Shown: positions 16,241-25,858, numbered from the stretch's first letter. The stretch is DNA of 64,000 nucleotides from Renibacterium sp043789415 (GCF_043789415.1 NZ_JBDLLW010000002.1:248001-312000); one strand, 5' to 3'. The notes: generated by a model from the sequence alone, not told the origin. Program-made: numbers and translations.

Positions 16241-19200
16241 TCAGGCCTCCAGGCAGGCTGGGCCGAGCAACACCTTGAGGTCACCGAAGAGCGCAGGATT
16301 GGGATTGACCCGGCGGTGCAGGGGAAGCTTCATCACCTTCACCGAGGAGTGGCCGGTCAGGTGCAGCCTCACCTCGGAGTTGCCTTGGTGAATGCTCAAC
16401 ACATCCGCTAGGGCGTTGAGCACGGGCTCGGTGGCCTTGTGTTCCACGAGCGAGATCACCACCGGCCCGGAACCGTCCTCGGTGATATCGGGTACCGTGA
16501 GCTCCATGGCGTTCAGCGTGGTGGAGCCGTCATCGCGCTTCTGCAAACGTCCCTTGACGGTGACGATGAGGTCTTCGGCGAGCACGCTCGCAATCGGACC
16601 GTAGACCTGGCCGAAGAACATCACTTCCATTGAGCCGCCCAGGTCCTCGACCTCGGCTCGGGCATAAGCGTTTCCGCTGGCTTTGGCGATCCGCCGGGAG
16701 AGCGAGGTGATCATTCCCGCGATGGTGACGATGGCGCCGTCGGGCGGGCCGTCGTCACCCATCAGGTAGCTCACGGTGTGCTCGGCATGCTGGCTCAGCA
16801 CACCTTCCAGTCCGCGCAGCGGGTGATCCGAGACGTAGAGGCCCAGCATGTCCCGTTCGAAGGCCAGCTTGTCTTTCTTCTCCCACTCCGGCAGATCAGG
16901 GATTTCGACGGCGAGGCTGGTGTTCTCAGCGGGGTCGTCGAAGGCGCTGAACAAGTCGAATTGGTTGGCTGCCTCATTGCGCTTGAGCACCACGACTGAA
17001 TCGATCGCCTCTTCGTGAACCATGGCGAGCGCCCGACGGGGATGCCCGAGGGAATCGAACGCACCGGCTTTGACGAGCGATTCAACAGTGCGCTTATTGC
17101 AGACCACTGCGGGCACCTTGAGCAGGAAGTCGCTGAAGGATTCGAAGTTGCCTTTCTCCTCGCGGGCCTCGACCATGGCAGCCACCGCATTGGCTCCAAC
17201 ATTGCGCACAGCTCCCATGCCGAATCGGATGTCACCGCCGACTGGAGTGAAGTTCAAGGCGGATTCGTTGACATCCGGCGGCAGCACGGTGATTCCCATT
17301 CGGCGGCACTCATTGAGGTAGATGGCCATCTTGTCTTTATCGTCACCCACTGAGGTGAGCAAAGCTGCCAAATACTCGGCGGGGTAATGCGCCTTGAGGT
17401 AGCCCGTCCAGTAACTGACCAATCCATACGCGGCAGAATGCGCTTTATTGAAGGCATAGTCGGAGAAAGGCAGCAGAATATCCCAGAGCTTCTGCACGGC
17501 TTCCTGCGAGTAGCCGTTGTCCCGCATACCCTGCGCGAAGCCTTCGTATTGCTTATCCAGTTCGGATTTTTTCTTCTTACCCATCGCACGGCGCAACAAA
17601 TCTGCCTGGCCAAGCGAATAACCGGCCAACTTCTGCGCAATGGCCATCACTTGCTCTTGGTAGACAATGAGACCGTAAGTGGTACCCAGGATGTCTTCCA
17701 GAGGCTCAGCAAGCTCCGGATGAATAGGCGTTATTTCCTGGACTTTGTTCTTACGCATCGCATAGTCGATATGCGCATTAGCACCCATCGGCCCAGGGCG
17801 GTGAATAGCACCCAAGGCTGAAACGTCTTCAAAGTTATCGGGCTTCATCAGGCGAAGCAGTTGACGATACGAAGCCCCTTCGAACTGGAATACTCCCAGG
17901 GAATCGCCTCGAGCGAGCAACTCGTAAGTCTCTTTATCGTCCAATGCGAGAGTTTCCAGCTCAAGGTCAACATCTCGGTTGAGCTTGATGTTCTCCAGCG
18001 CATCAGTGATGATCGTCAAATTTCGCAGCCCGAGAAAGTCCATCTTGATCAGGCCGAGGCCCTCGCAGGTGGGGTAATCGAACTGGGTGATCACCTGGCC
18101 GTCCTGCTCGCGGCGCATGATCGGGATAATGTCGATCAGCGGGTCGGAGGACATGATGACGCCGGCCGCATGCACGCCCCACTGCCGTTTCAGGCCCTCC
18201 AGGCCGAGAGCCATATCGAAGACCTTCTGCGAATCCGCGTCGCTACGCAGCAGCTCGCGCAGTTCCTCGGCCTCCGAATAGCGCTTAGCTTCTTTATTGT
18301 GCACATCGGTGAGCGGCATGCCCTTGCCCATCACGTCCGGCGGCATCGCCTTGGTCAGCCGCTCCCCCGTCGAGTAAGGGTAGCCGAGCACTCGTGAAGA
18401 GTCCTTGAGCGCCTGCTTGGCCTTGATCGTGCCGTAGGTGACGATCATCGCGACTCGCTCGTCGCCGTATTTCTCGGTGACATACTTGATCACTTCGCCG
18501 CGGCGACGATCATCGAAGTCCACGTCGAAGTCGGGCATCGAGACCCGATCTGGGTTGAGAAACCGCTCGAAGAGCAGACCGTGCTGGATCGGATCCAGGT
18601 CGGTGATCCGCATCGCGTAGGCCACCATGGACCCTGCACCGGAACCACGCCCCGGCCCTACCCGAATGCCGTTGTTCTTCGCCCAGTTAATGAAGTCGGC
18701 AACCACCAGGAAGTAGCCCGGAAAGCCCATCTGGGTGATGATGCCAACTTCGAAGTCAGCCCGCTCACGAACCTGAGTAGGAATTCCCTTCGGGTAGCGG
18801 TAGTGCAGACCCTTTTCCACTTCCTTGACGAACCAGGACTGTTCGTTCTCGCCCTCGGGGGCAGGGAATCGAGGCATATAGCTAGCCGAGGTATCAAAAT
18901 TGACTTCACAGCGCTCAGCGATCAAAAGCGTGTTGTCGCAGGCATCCGGGTAATCGCTGAACAGCGCTCGCATTTCCTGTGGCGATTTGAGGTAGAACTC
19001 ATCGGCATCGAATTTGAACCGCTTGGGATCGGCCATCGTGGAGCCGGACTGCACGCAGAGCAGCGCTGCGTGGCTCGCGGCGTCCTCGGCGTGGGTGTAG
19101 TGCAGATCGTTGGTGGCCACCAGGGGCAGGCCGAGTTCTTTGGCGAGCTTGATCAGATCCGCCTGCACATTGCGCTCAATATCCAGGCCGTGATCCATCA

Positions 19201-19768
19201 GTTCGCAGAAGTAGTTCTCCGCACCGAAGATATCCCTGAAATCGCTCGCGGCCTGCACGGCCTCCCGGTAGAGCCCGAGCCGGAGCTTGGTCTGCACTTC
19301 ACCCGAGGGGCAGCCAGTGGTGGCGATCAGCCCTTTACCGTAGGTCTGCAGTAGCTCGCGGTCCATTCTGGGCTTGTAGAGATAGCCTTCCAGGGAGGCC
19401 AGCGAGGACATCCTGAACAGGTTGTGCATGCCCTGGGTGCTCTCAGACCACAGGGTCATATGGGTGTAGGCACCAGCGCCCGAGACGTCGTTGCGACCGC
19501 CGTCGCCCCATTTCACACGGGTGCGGTCTTGCCGCGCGGTCCCCGGGGTCAAATAGGCTTCCACGCCGATGATCGGCTTGATACCCGCCGCTTTGGCCTT
19601 CGACCAGAAATCGAAAGCTCCGAAGACGAAGCCGTGGTCCGTCGTCGCCAAGGAGTCCATACCGAGCTCTGCGGCATGCGAGAAGAGGTCAGTCAATCTG
19701 GCTGCACCGTCCAGCATGGAATATTCGGTGTGATTATGAAGATGAACGAAAGAATCAGTGCCAGCCAC
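16241..19768 (-). CDS. dnaE: DNA polymerase III subunit alpha
   Basis: Replicative polymerase of 1175 aa, the usual length for DnaE1. N-terminal PHP domain with HLHNHTEYSMLDG at residues 9-21; palm-domain catalytic motif PDFDVDFDDRRRGEV near residue 411; helix-hairpin-helix and an OB-fold (AIVTIAGMITSLSRRI) in the C-terminal third. The start is GTG with no Shine-Dalgarno sequence, 6 nt after a TAGAAT -10 (19780-19775), so the message is probably leaderless. First gene of the dnaE-X-hisD unit. Confidence 0.97.
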   Translation of the reverse strand: MAGTDSFVHLHNHTEYSMLDGAARLTDLFSHAAELGMDSLATTDHGFVFGAFDFWSKAKAAGIKPIIGVEAYLTPGTARQDRTRVKWGDGGRNDVSGAGAYTHMTLWSESTQGMHNLFRMSSLASLEGYLYKPRMDRELLQTYGKGLIATTGCPSGEVQTKLRLGLYREAVQAASDFRDIFGAENYFCELMDHGLDIERNVQADLIKLAKELGLPLVATNDLHYTHAEDAASHAALLCVQSGSTMADPKRFKFDADEFYLKSPQEMRALFSDYPDACDNTLLIAERCEVNFDTSASYMPRFPAPEGENEQSWFVKEVEKGLHYRYPKGIPTQVRERADFEVGIITQMGFPGYFLVVADFINWAKNNGIRVGPGRGSGAGSMVAYAMRITDLDPIQHGLLFERFLNPDRVSMPDFDVDFDDRRRGEVIKYVTEKYGDERVAMIVTYGTIKAKQALKDSSRVLGYPYSTGERLTKAMPPDVMGKGMPLTDVHNKEAKRYSEAEELRELLRSDADSQKVFDMALGLEGLKRQWGVHAAGVIMSSDPLIDIIPIMRREQDGQVITQFDYPTCEGLGLIKMDFLGLRNLTIITDALENIKLNRDVDLELETLALDDKETYELLARGDSLGVFQFEGASYRQLLRLMKPDNFEDVSALGAIHRPGPMGANAHIDYAMRKNKVQEITPIHPELAEPLEDILGTTYGLIVYQEQVMAIAQKLAGYSLGQADLLRRAMGKKKKSELDKQYEGFAQGMRDNGYSQEAVQKLWDILLPFSDYAFNKAHSAAYGLVSYWTGYLKAHYPAEYLAALLTSVGDDKDKMAIYLNECRRMGITVLPPDVNESALNFTPVGGDIRFGMGAVRNVGANAVAAMVEAREEKGNFESFSDFLLKVPAVVCNKRTVESLVKAGAFDSLGHPRRALAMVHEEAIDSVVVLKRNEAANQFDLFSAFDDPAENTSLAVEIPDLPEWEKKDKLAFERDMLGLYVSDHPLRGLEGVLSQHAEHTVSYLMGDDGPPDGAIVTIAGMITSLSRRIAKASGNAYARAEVEDLGGSMEVMFFGQVYGPIASVLAEDLIVTVKGRLQKRDDGSTTLNAMELTVPDITEDGSGPVVISLVEHKATEPVLNALADVLSIHQGNSEVRLHLTGHSSVKVMKLPLHRRVNPNPALFGDLKVLLGPACLEA

Positions 19769-19780
19769 CCAACCATTCTA
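19769..19780 (-). promoter_or_regulatory. -10 element, leaderless start of dnaE
   Basis: TAGAAT on the minus strand at 19780-19775 is followed by six nucleotides and GTG 19768. Confidence 0.5.
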
Positions 19781-19851
19781 GGACTGCTTGGAGCCGATGG
19801 TGGGACGACGCGGCACTCACTCGGTGAAGCGGGGAATTCAGAATCCGGAAA

Positions 19852-20931
19852 TCACTGCAGATCCATGATCAGCAAACCGGGCCGGGTTGCAGTTGCGGCT
19901 TGCAGCGCCGCGATAAAAGCACCGTACTCGGCAAAAACCAGCCTGCCGCTCTGCTGATTGATGCCCAGGGTGTATTCCTGGTTCCTTCCATCGGAGCCTT
20001 GCAAGCGCAGCTTATTGCGCTGATTGATGCCATAGTTCGACGGGGTCGCCTGCACCCGGTTCAGGGCAGCAAAAGCGAAGTACTGATCGTCGATACCGAT
20101 GCCGTGGGGATCGACGGCGAGTTGACGCGGAGTGGAGCTCCGGAGCCGTGCCAAGGGAATTAACGCGATGAAAAGGCCCAGAGCCAATGCCCCGGTTATT
20201 GCCAGAACCAGCATGAGGGGCAGTGAAGCATCGGAGTCCAGTCCAACGCCGTTGAAGACCATGATGCCCGAGATCACGGCGACCAGCAGAGCGATGGAAG
20301 CGACGATCAGCAGAGCCCGGATCCTGCCGCGTAGCGCATCCGGATCGAGTCTGAACACCTGTGGCACGAACTGCTGAACAGGTTCCGGATTGGCCATTGG
20401 TGAGCCTGTTTCCGCGAAAACGGGGGCGAAAGAGCGCAATCGGGCGACCATTTCGCTGAAGGTCTTCCGGCTGAACTGCTTACAGACGAAACGCTGTTCC
20501 AGGCCGTTCTGCTGAATGATCAGGGTGCGAGTGGTGGACGTCGGAATGCCATTCGTGGATTGCTTGAGCACATGGCTGGTCACCACAGCCTGACGAGCAT
20601 CGAACCGGCCTACCTGCCGAAAAGCTTTCACGATGGTCACCTGAGAACCGTCGAGCATTACTTTGAACTGATTACGCCACACCACGAACAGCAGCACCAA
20701 CAGCAGGACCAAGGCACCGGCCCCGAAGGACAAAGTGCTGATCAACGGGCGGTTCTGCCGCATCGGAATGCTGATGGTGGGTAAAAAGGCCAGCCCGATC
20801 ACGGTGACGATCGCCCCGAAGAAGACCGCTCCGACGGCCGCCCACAGCACTAAGCCCAAGGATCGGCCGTAGCTGTAAGAAGCTTGGGCGCCCGGGTATC
20901 CGGCTGAAAAGTTTCCACTCTGATAACTCAT
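19852..20931 (-). CDS. Membrane protein with duplicated helical-hairpin plus PH-like layout
   Basis: Protein of 359 aa, unknown function. Two units can be seen. Each has a pair of membrane helices (about residues 24-50/65-85, and 210-228/238-262) followed by a beta-rich soluble stretch of about 100 residues (FKVMLDGSQVTIVKAF..., RQLAVDPHGIGIDDQYFAF...). That layout resembles bacterial PH-like membrane proteins. The ATG is preceded by GGGGAAG. It is separate from dnaE (83 nt) and rluD (109 nt). Confidence 0.7.
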   Translation of the reverse strand: MSYQSGNFSAGYPGAQASYSYGRSLGLVLWAAVGAVFFGAIVTVIGLAFLPTISIPMRQNRPLISTLSFGAGALVLLLVLLFVVWRNQFKVMLDGSQVTIVKAFRQVGRFDARQAVVTSHVLKQSTNGIPTSTTRTLIIQQNGLEQRFVCKQFSRKTFSEMVARLRSFAPVFAETGSPMANPEPVQQFVPQVFRLDPDALRGRIRALLIVASIALLVAVISGIMVFNGVGLDSDASLPLMLVLAITGALALGLFIALIPLARLRSSTPRQLAVDPHGIGIDDQYFAFAALNRVQATPSNYGINQRNKLRLQGSDGRNQEYTLGINQQSGRLVFAEYGAFIAALQAATATRPGLLIMDLQ

Positions 20932-21040
20932 GCACTTCCCCAGGCTAAAAAGCGAATCACTATTGCTAAAGAAAAATTAGCAGATATTCCGATGGCTTCA
21001 AGTATTCAGTGCACCCCATGACGACCAGGACCGGTCAGGG

Positions 21041-21985
21041 CTAGCCTCGCAATACGTCCAAGGCATAGTCCAGATCAGCTGGATATTCGCTGCTGACTTC
21101 AAGCCATTCACCGCTCACCGGATGAGTGAAACCGAGGGTCCGGGCGTGCAGCCACTGCCTGGTCAGTCCCAGTTCTGCGGAGAGCCTGGGATCTGCTCCA
21201 TAGGTCAGATCCCCCACGCAGGGGTGATGCAGGGCCGAAAAATGCACCCTGATCTGGTGGGTCCGGCCGGTCTGCAAATGCACTTCGAGCAGCGAGGCTC
21301 GCCCGAAGGCCTCCAGCATTTCGTAATGCGTCACCGAAGGACGGCCACCTTCAATCACCGCGAATCTCCAGTCGTGGCCGGGGTGCCGTCCGATCGGGGC
21401 ATCGATGGTTCCTTTCAAGGGGTCCGGCAGGCCCTGCACCACGGTGTGATAAATCTTCTCCACGGTGCGTTCCTTGAAGGCACGCTTCAGCACGGTGTAA
21501 GCCTGCTCGGTTTTGGCCACCACCATCACGCCTGAGGTGCCGACGTCGAGTCGGTGCACGATTCCCGCTCGCTCCGGCGCGCCCGACGTCGAGATCCGGT
21601 ACCCTGCCGCGGCCAGGGCACCCACCACGGTGGGTCCTACCCAGCCCGGGGAAGGGTGAGCGGCGACTCCGACGGGTTTGTCGATCACCACGAAAGCGTC
21701 ATCGTCCAGCAGGATCTGCAGGTCTTCGACGGGCTCAGGGTTCACCGCAAGCGGGTCTCGCTCCGCTGGCAACTCCACCTCGAGAGCCATCCCGGAATCC
21801 ACTTTGAAGGACTTTCCGATCGGCTTTCCCCGGTGGCTCACCCGGCCTGAGGCAAGCAAGCTGGCAACCGCTGAACGTGATCGTCCGAGCATCACTGAGA
21901 GGGCAGCATCCGATCTGCTGCCCGCTAGTTCCTCTGGGACCTGTACCCGCAGCCGCTCGGCCGAGGATCCGTCGACCTCAGTCAT
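21041..21985 (-). CDS. rluD: RluA-family 23S rRNA pseudouridine synthase
   Basis: Pseudouridine synthase of 314 aa. An N-terminal S4 RNA-binding domain (SDAALSVMLGRSRSAVASLLASGRV) is followed by the catalytic motif IVHRLDVGTSGVMVVAKT, with the catalytic Asp in HRLD, then THQIRVHFSALHHPCVGD. Substrate by family: 23S rRNA uridines of the RluD type; the exact position is not certain. The ATG overlaps the end of lspA by 8 nt, the classic lspA-rluD coupling. Confidence 0.92.
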   Translation of the reverse strand: MTEVDGSSAERLRVQVPEELAGSRSDAALSVMLGRSRSAVASLLASGRVSHRGKPIGKSFKVDSGMALEVELPAERDPLAVNPEPVEDLQILLDDDAFVVIDKPVGVAAHPSPGWVGPTVVGALAAAGYRISTSGAPERAGIVHRLDVGTSGVMVVAKTEQAYTVLKRAFKERTVEKIYHTVVQGLPDPLKGTIDAPIGRHPGHDWRFAVIEGGRPSVTHYEMLEAFGRASLLEVHLQTGRTHQIRVHFSALHHPCVGDLTYGADPRLSAELGLTRQWLHARTLGFTHPVSGEWLEVSSEYPADLDYALDVLRG

Positions 21986-22580
21986 CGTGTGGCTCCGACG
22001 GCGACGACGGTGATTCAGCCGCTGCCGGCTCGGTTTTCGATTCCGGAAGCCTGCGGGGGCCTCCGCGGAAAGGAATGCCCACTAAGGTGAGCACGCAGAT
22101 CAGAATCACGCCGCCGACCACCGCGGAATCCGCCAGATTGAAAATTGCGAAATTGGGTACCGAAATAAAATCGACCACATGGCCCATCCCGAAAGAGGGC
22201 GGCCGGAAAAGCCGATCGGTGAGATTCCCCAGTGCTCCGCCGAGTACCAGTCCCATCGCGATAGCCCACCAGGTAGAACCCACTTTGCGCGCCAGCACGA
22301 TGATGCCGATCGAAACCACTGCCATCACGATGGAGAAGACCCAGGTGAAGTTCTCACCGATGGAGAAAGCCGCCCCGGAATTTGTGATGTAGTACCAGCG
22401 CAGCACGGGAGGCAGTACTTCGGTAACCTGCCCGAGTGTCATAGTGCTGCTCACCCAGTACTTGGTCAGCTGGTCGAGGCCATAGGCAAGCAGCGCGAGC
22501 CCCACGAGCCAACAGATCAAGCTCCAGCGGGAACGCTTTCGAACAACTGCGGAAGCAGCGTGTGAGGGAATTTCAGTCAT
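21978..22580 (-). CDS. lspA: Lipoprotein signal peptidase (signal peptidase II)
   Basis: Membrane aspartyl protease that cleaves prolipoprotein signal peptides before the lipidated Cys. Protein of 200 aa with four membrane helices. The catalytic Asp pair is in GNLTDRLF and FNLADSAVV; YYITNSGAAFS is also conserved. A charged Pro/Ser/Glu C-terminal tail extends beyond helix 4. One likely client, the lipoprotein at 44583, lies in this window. It follows divIVA after a strong hairpin. Confidence 0.95.
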   Translation of the reverse strand: MTEIPSHAASAVVRKRSRWSLICWLVGLALLAYGLDQLTKYWVSSTMTLGQVTEVLPPVLRWYYITNSGAAFSIGENFTWVFSIVMAVVSIGIIVLARKVGSTWWAIAMGLVLGGALGNLTDRLFRPPSFGMGHVVDFISVPNFAIFNLADSAVVGGVILICVLTLVGIPFRGGPRRLPESKTEPAAAESPSSPSEPHDD

Positions 22581-22605
22581 GAGCCTTCGGGTCCGCCGGG
22601 AACGA

Positions 22606-22643
22606 CGAAGCCGGTGGCTGGGCGGGCCCGGCCACCGGCTTCG
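22606..22643 (-). terminator. Hairpin after divIVA
   Basis: The 13-bp stem CGAAGCCGGTGGC (22606-22618) pairs with 22631-22643 around a 12-nt GC-rich loop, between the divIVA stop and the lspA start. It probably ends the long division-gene transcript. Confidence 0.65.
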
Positions 22644-22661
22644 GTGTGATGTATCTAAAAC

Positions 22662-23366
22662 TTAGGAATCAGCGTTGCTATTGCTATCCGAGACATCGGG
22701 GGCAGCGACCGAAGCACGGGACTCCAGGTCACGCAGCTGTCCTTCGATGTAGCTCTTCAGCCGCGAGCGGTAGTCGCGCTCGAATCCGCGCAGCTGCTCG
22801 ACCTTACGCTCCAGCACGGACCGCTGCTGCTCAAGAGCACCGAGGGTCTTACGGCTCTTCTCCTGAGCGTCGTTGACCAAGCTGGAAGCTTCGATCTGGG
22901 CTTCGGCAATGATCTTGTCGCGCTGCTCAACACCGGCGTTGACGTATTCATCATGAAGCTTCTGCGCCATCGCGAGAACCCCGGCGGCCGATTCAGCGGT
23001 AGGAGCCGCAGCGGCGGAGGGAACCGTGGAGGTCACCGGAGCGGCGCTAGCCGCCGGGGTGACAGCTGCGAAGCTGGCCGCAGGCTTCTCTTCAACAACC
23101 GGCTCGGCTTCCTTGACGGCTTCGGTTGCAGCAGGCTTCTCTTCCGTGACGACGGGAGCGCTCACCGCGACAGGTGCCGAGGAGGCAGGGGCACCCGATT
23201 CCAGTTCAGCGACCTTCTTACGGAGGTCCTGGTTCTCCTGGGTCAAGCGGCGGAGTTCAACAACGATCTCATCGAGAAAGTCATCGACTTCGTCCTGGTC
23301 GTAGCCTTCGCGAAATTTCGTCGGCTGAAATCTCTTGTTGACAACGTCTTCTGGCGTCAGAGCCAT
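22662..23366 (-). CDS. divIVA: DivIVA / Wag31 polar growth protein
   Basis: Coiled-coil scaffold that marks negatively curved membrane at poles and septa. Protein of 234 aa: the conserved N-terminal DivIVA domain MALTPEDVVNKRFQPTKFREGYDQDEVDDFLDEI, a first coiled coil (to about residue 55), an Ala/Pro/Val-rich linker (about 58-125) and a second coiled coil (about 130-215). GAGGTG precedes the ATG. Last gene of the dcw-linked block; the 147-bp upstream region carries an ACCTAATAGGT palindrome (23424-23434) and may hold its own promoter. Confidence 0.95.
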   Translation of the reverse strand: MALTPEDVVNKRFQPTKFREGYDQDEVDDFLDEIVVELRRLTQENQDLRKKVAELESGAPASSAPVAVSAPVVTEEKPAATEAVKEAEPVVEEKPAASFAAVTPAASAAPVTSTVPSAAAAPTAESAAGVLAMAQKLHDEYVNAGVEQRDKIIAEAQIEASSLVNDAQEKSRKTLGALEQQRSVLERKVEQLRGFERDYRSRLKSYIEGQLRDLESRASVAAPDVSDSNSNADS

Positions 23367-23513
23367 CTAGTCACCTCGTTGGGTTAATGAGTTCCGGCCA
23401 CTGCTGGCCAGCTCAACTACGATACCTAATAGGTTCTCTATTGGTAAATCAGGTCATTCAATTACGTTCGTGAAACACAGTATAACTATTCGTGCACGAA
23501 AACTAACTCTGGC

Positions 23514-23804
23514 TCAAGCAGCGAAATTTCCCACGATCACCATGGCGATCCAAATGGCTACCCAGAGGATGATCCAGGCCAGGTCAAGGGAGACTCCGCC
23601 CAGGTTTACCGGAGGCAGCAATCTGCGCAGTAACTTCAACGGCGGATCCGTGATCGAGTACACCCCGGTAGCAGCAACTAAAGATGCACCCTTGGGCCGC
23701 CAGTCCCGCGCGAACTGCTGCACCAGATCGAAGATCAGGCGCACCACAAGCGTCAGATAGAACAGCAGCAGCAACACTGAAAGCAGCGTAAAAATCAATC
23801 CCAC
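23514..23804 (-). CDS. YggT family membrane protein
   Basis: Protein of 96 aa with two hydrophobic helices (about 3-25 and 72-93) separated by the signature TDPPLKLLRRLLPPVNLGGVSLDLAWI. The YggT family is linked by position to sepF/divIVA and sometimes to osmotic or division functions. The start is GTG. No clear Shine-Dalgarno sequence is present; TAAGCT (23817-23812) sits 7 nt upstream, within a 10-bp ATAAGCTTAT palindrome, so an internal leaderless transcript is possible. Confidence 0.88.
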   Translation of the reverse strand: MGLIFTLLSVLLLLFYLTLVVRLIFDLVQQFARDWRPKGASLVAATGVYSITDPPLKLLRRLLPPVNLGGVSLDLAWIILWVAIWIAMVIVGNFAA

Positions 23805-23821
23805 GAGGATAAGCTTATGCG

Positions 23822-24346
23822 CTAGCTCTGGTTGAAGAAGCTGGCTTGGTTTTCGCTGGCCTCAGAATCAGCACCCAGCACCTGGACGAATGCGGGAGAA
23901 AGCAGGAAAACTTTATTGGTCACCCGCTCGATCGAACCGTGCAGGCCGAAGACCAGGCCGGCGGAGAAATCAACCAGGCGCTTGGCGTCGGCCTCACCCA
24001 TATCGGTGACATTCATGATCACCGGAATGCCATCGCGGAAGCTCTCGCCGATCAGCTTGGCGTCGTTGTAGGAACGCGGGTGAACCGTGGTGATCTGGCG
24101 CAGGCCAGCGGACTCGTCACGATTGGAGGCAGCCCGTTTGATCGGAGTCACCGGAGCACGGTACTCCTCTGCGGGGCGTGCTTCTGCTTCAGAATGACGG
24201 TTGTCGTATTCCACTGAGTAATCCTCATTCTTAGGGGTTTCTTTCGGGACATTACGGGCTTGTTTGGATTCCAATTCCGCCTCGTAGTGCTCCTCGCCGT
24301 CGGCGAGGCCAAGATAAACCATTGTCTTGCGCAGAGCGCCAGCCAT
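23822..24346 (-). CDS. sepF: Cell division protein SepF
   Basis: Membrane-associated FtsZ anchor. Protein of 174 aa from ATG 24346, chosen because GAGGAG lies 6 nt upstream; the longer frame to 24445 would overlap yggS. N-terminal amphipathic helix (MAGALRKTMVYLGLAD), an acidic linker, then the SepF domain (ITTVHPRSYNDAKLIGESFRDGIPVIMNVTDM ... AKRLVDFSAGLVFGLHGSIERVTNKVFLLSP). FtsA is absent from the cluster, so SepF is expected to be the main FtsZ membrane anchor, as in other actinobacteria. Confidence 0.94.
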   Translation of the reverse strand: MAGALRKTMVYLGLADGEEHYEAELESKQARNVPKETPKNEDYSVEYDNRHSEAEARPAEEYRAPVTPIKRAASNRDESAGLRQITTVHPRSYNDAKLIGESFRDGIPVIMNVTDMGEADAKRLVDFSAGLVFGLHGSIERVTNKVFLLSPAFVQVLGADSEASENQASFFNQS

Positions 24347-24386
24347 TTTTTGCTCCTCGATTGAAAGTTCTGCTGCACTTTTGACG

Positions 24387-25127
24387 CTACCGCACCGCGG
24401 CGCGCGCACCGAGCACATCCGAACCGACACGCAGGTGTGTCGCACCGTAAGCTATCGCCTGTTCTAAATCGGCGCTCATCCCGGCTGAAATTGCACGAGC
24501 TTCAGGGTGCTCGCGCAGCAGCGTAGAACTGAGCTGAGCGAGCCTGGCGAAGGCTGCTTCAGGGTCAGCACTGCGCCCCGCTTCGCCGAGTGGCGCGACC
24601 GCCATCACCCCGGCGAGTTCGAGGCCGGGGGCGGACGCGATGCGCTCCGCAAGCGGCAATAAGTCCGCGGGTTGCGCTCCGCCTCGCGGACCGCCGGGGT
24701 TTTCTGCCAGATCGAGTTGCACAAAGCATCTCAGCGCTTCCCGCTCCGTTCCCTGCACAGCCTTGGCCAGTGCATCGACCAACGACGGACGGTCGATGGA
24801 GTGCACCGCAGAAGCATAGGCAGCCACAGATTTCGCTTTATTACTTTGCAGTTGGCCAATGAAATTCCAGTACAAGGAAATTCCGTGCGCACGGACCTCG
24901 GCGGACTTCGCCGCAGCCTCTTGATCTCGGTTCTCCCCGACCTGGGTGACTCCGAGTTCAGCCAGCAGCAGAACATCACTGGCGGGATGGAATTTTGTGA
25001 CCACGATGAGCTCTGGAGCCTGGGAGCGGTGCGCGGCCGAAACAGCCCGCTCGATCCGCTTCCGGAGCTCCGTGAGCCTGCTTGTGAGTTGCGCTCGACG
25101 CTCAGCTATCTCAGCCATCTCATTCAT
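24387..25127 (-). CDS. PLP homeostasis protein (YggS/PLPBP)
   Basis: PLP-binding single-domain TIM barrel, a YggS/PROSC homologue that buffers pyridoxal phosphate. Protein of 246 aa. The PLP lysine is Lys45 in VVTKFHP; other blocks are GENRDQEA, WNFIGQLQSNKAK, HSIDR, AGVMAV and SAGMSADLEQAIAYGATHLRVGS. It overlaps pgeF by 4 nt and precedes sepF by 40 nt. Confidence 0.93.
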   Translation of the reverse strand: MNEMAEIAERRAQLTSRLTELRKRIERAVSAAHRSQAPELIVVTKFHPASDVLLLAELGVTQVGENRDQEAAAKSAEVRAHGISLYWNFIGQLQSNKAKSVAAYASAVHSIDRPSLVDALAKAVQGTEREALRCFVQLDLAENPGGPRGGAQPADLLPLAERIASAPGLELAGVMAVAPLGEAGRSADPEAAFARLAQLSSTLLREHPEARAISAGMSADLEQAIAYGATHLRVGSDVLGARAAVR

Positions 25128-25858
25128 CGACTTCCCGCTTCTGCGCTTTGAGTCGTGGATTCGGTTGGTGTGCGGTAGACCAGACCTGCGAAGCGGCCCT
25201 CAGCTCGTCCGGAGTGGCCGCTGGCCCGATGCGAATACAGCTCGGGGGTTTCAAAGGTACACACAGCCACCTGGTTCACCCGAGCCCCACAGTCGAGCAA
25301 TTGGGCGGTTGCCCCCGCCCTGAGATCGAGGGACGGCGTCCCCCAACTCGTCTCGGCCCAGAGCTCGGGGAGAAACGCAGTCGATTCGGCCCGCATTTCA
25401 GCCGGAACCTCATAGCAGGAGCCGCAGATAGCCGGCCCAATCCAGGCCTCGATATTGCTGCCTTCTCTGGCTCTCAAGCGTTCGACGGCGCGCGGCAGAA
25501 TACCGTTGAGCACTCCCCGTCTGCCGGCGTGAACCGCCGCAGCGAGGGTTCCCTTCGGAGTATCGGCGAGCAAGATCACCGGCAGGCAATCGGCCACCAT
25601 CACGGCGAGCGACAGTTCTGCGGAGATCAGGCCATCGGCAACGGGCTGATCTACCGGCTCATTCAGTTCGACGATGTCTCGCCCGTGCACCTGGCTCATG
25701 AACTGAAAACCGGCGTTCAAACCCAATTCGAGACGTAGCGACTCACGGTTCTCTAACGCTCGGGAATCCTCTGGAACGCTCTGGCTCAGCGAACCGGCTG
25801 GCAGATCGCTAAACGCGATCTGCCAGCCGTGCCGGGCCTCACTCCGCCAGTAAAACAC
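25124..25858 (-). CDS. pgeF: Peptidoglycan editing factor PgeF (YlmD/laccase-domain)
   Basis: Family with purine nucleoside phosphorylase/laccase-like fold; E. coli YfiH (PgeF) removes wrongly built UDP-MurNAc-L-Ser. Protein of 244 aa. Metal ligands are seen in MSQVHGRDI (His), MVADCLPVIL (Cys) and AAAVHAGRRG (His). The start is GTG, 30 nt after ftsZ. Its place between ftsZ and yggS-sepF fits a wall-quality role (inference from context and family). Confidence 0.92.
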   Translation of the reverse strand: MFYWRSEARHGWQIAFSDLPAGSLSQSVPEDSRALENRESLRLELGLNAGFQFMSQVHGRDIVELNEPVDQPVADGLISAELSLAVMVADCLPVILLADTPKGTLAAAVHAGRRGVLNGILPRAVERLRAREGSNIEAWIGPAICGSCYEVPAEMRAESTAFLPELWAETSWGTPSLDLRAGATAQLLDCGARVNQVAVCTFETPELYSHRASGHSGRAEGRFAGLVYRTPTESTTQSAEAGSR

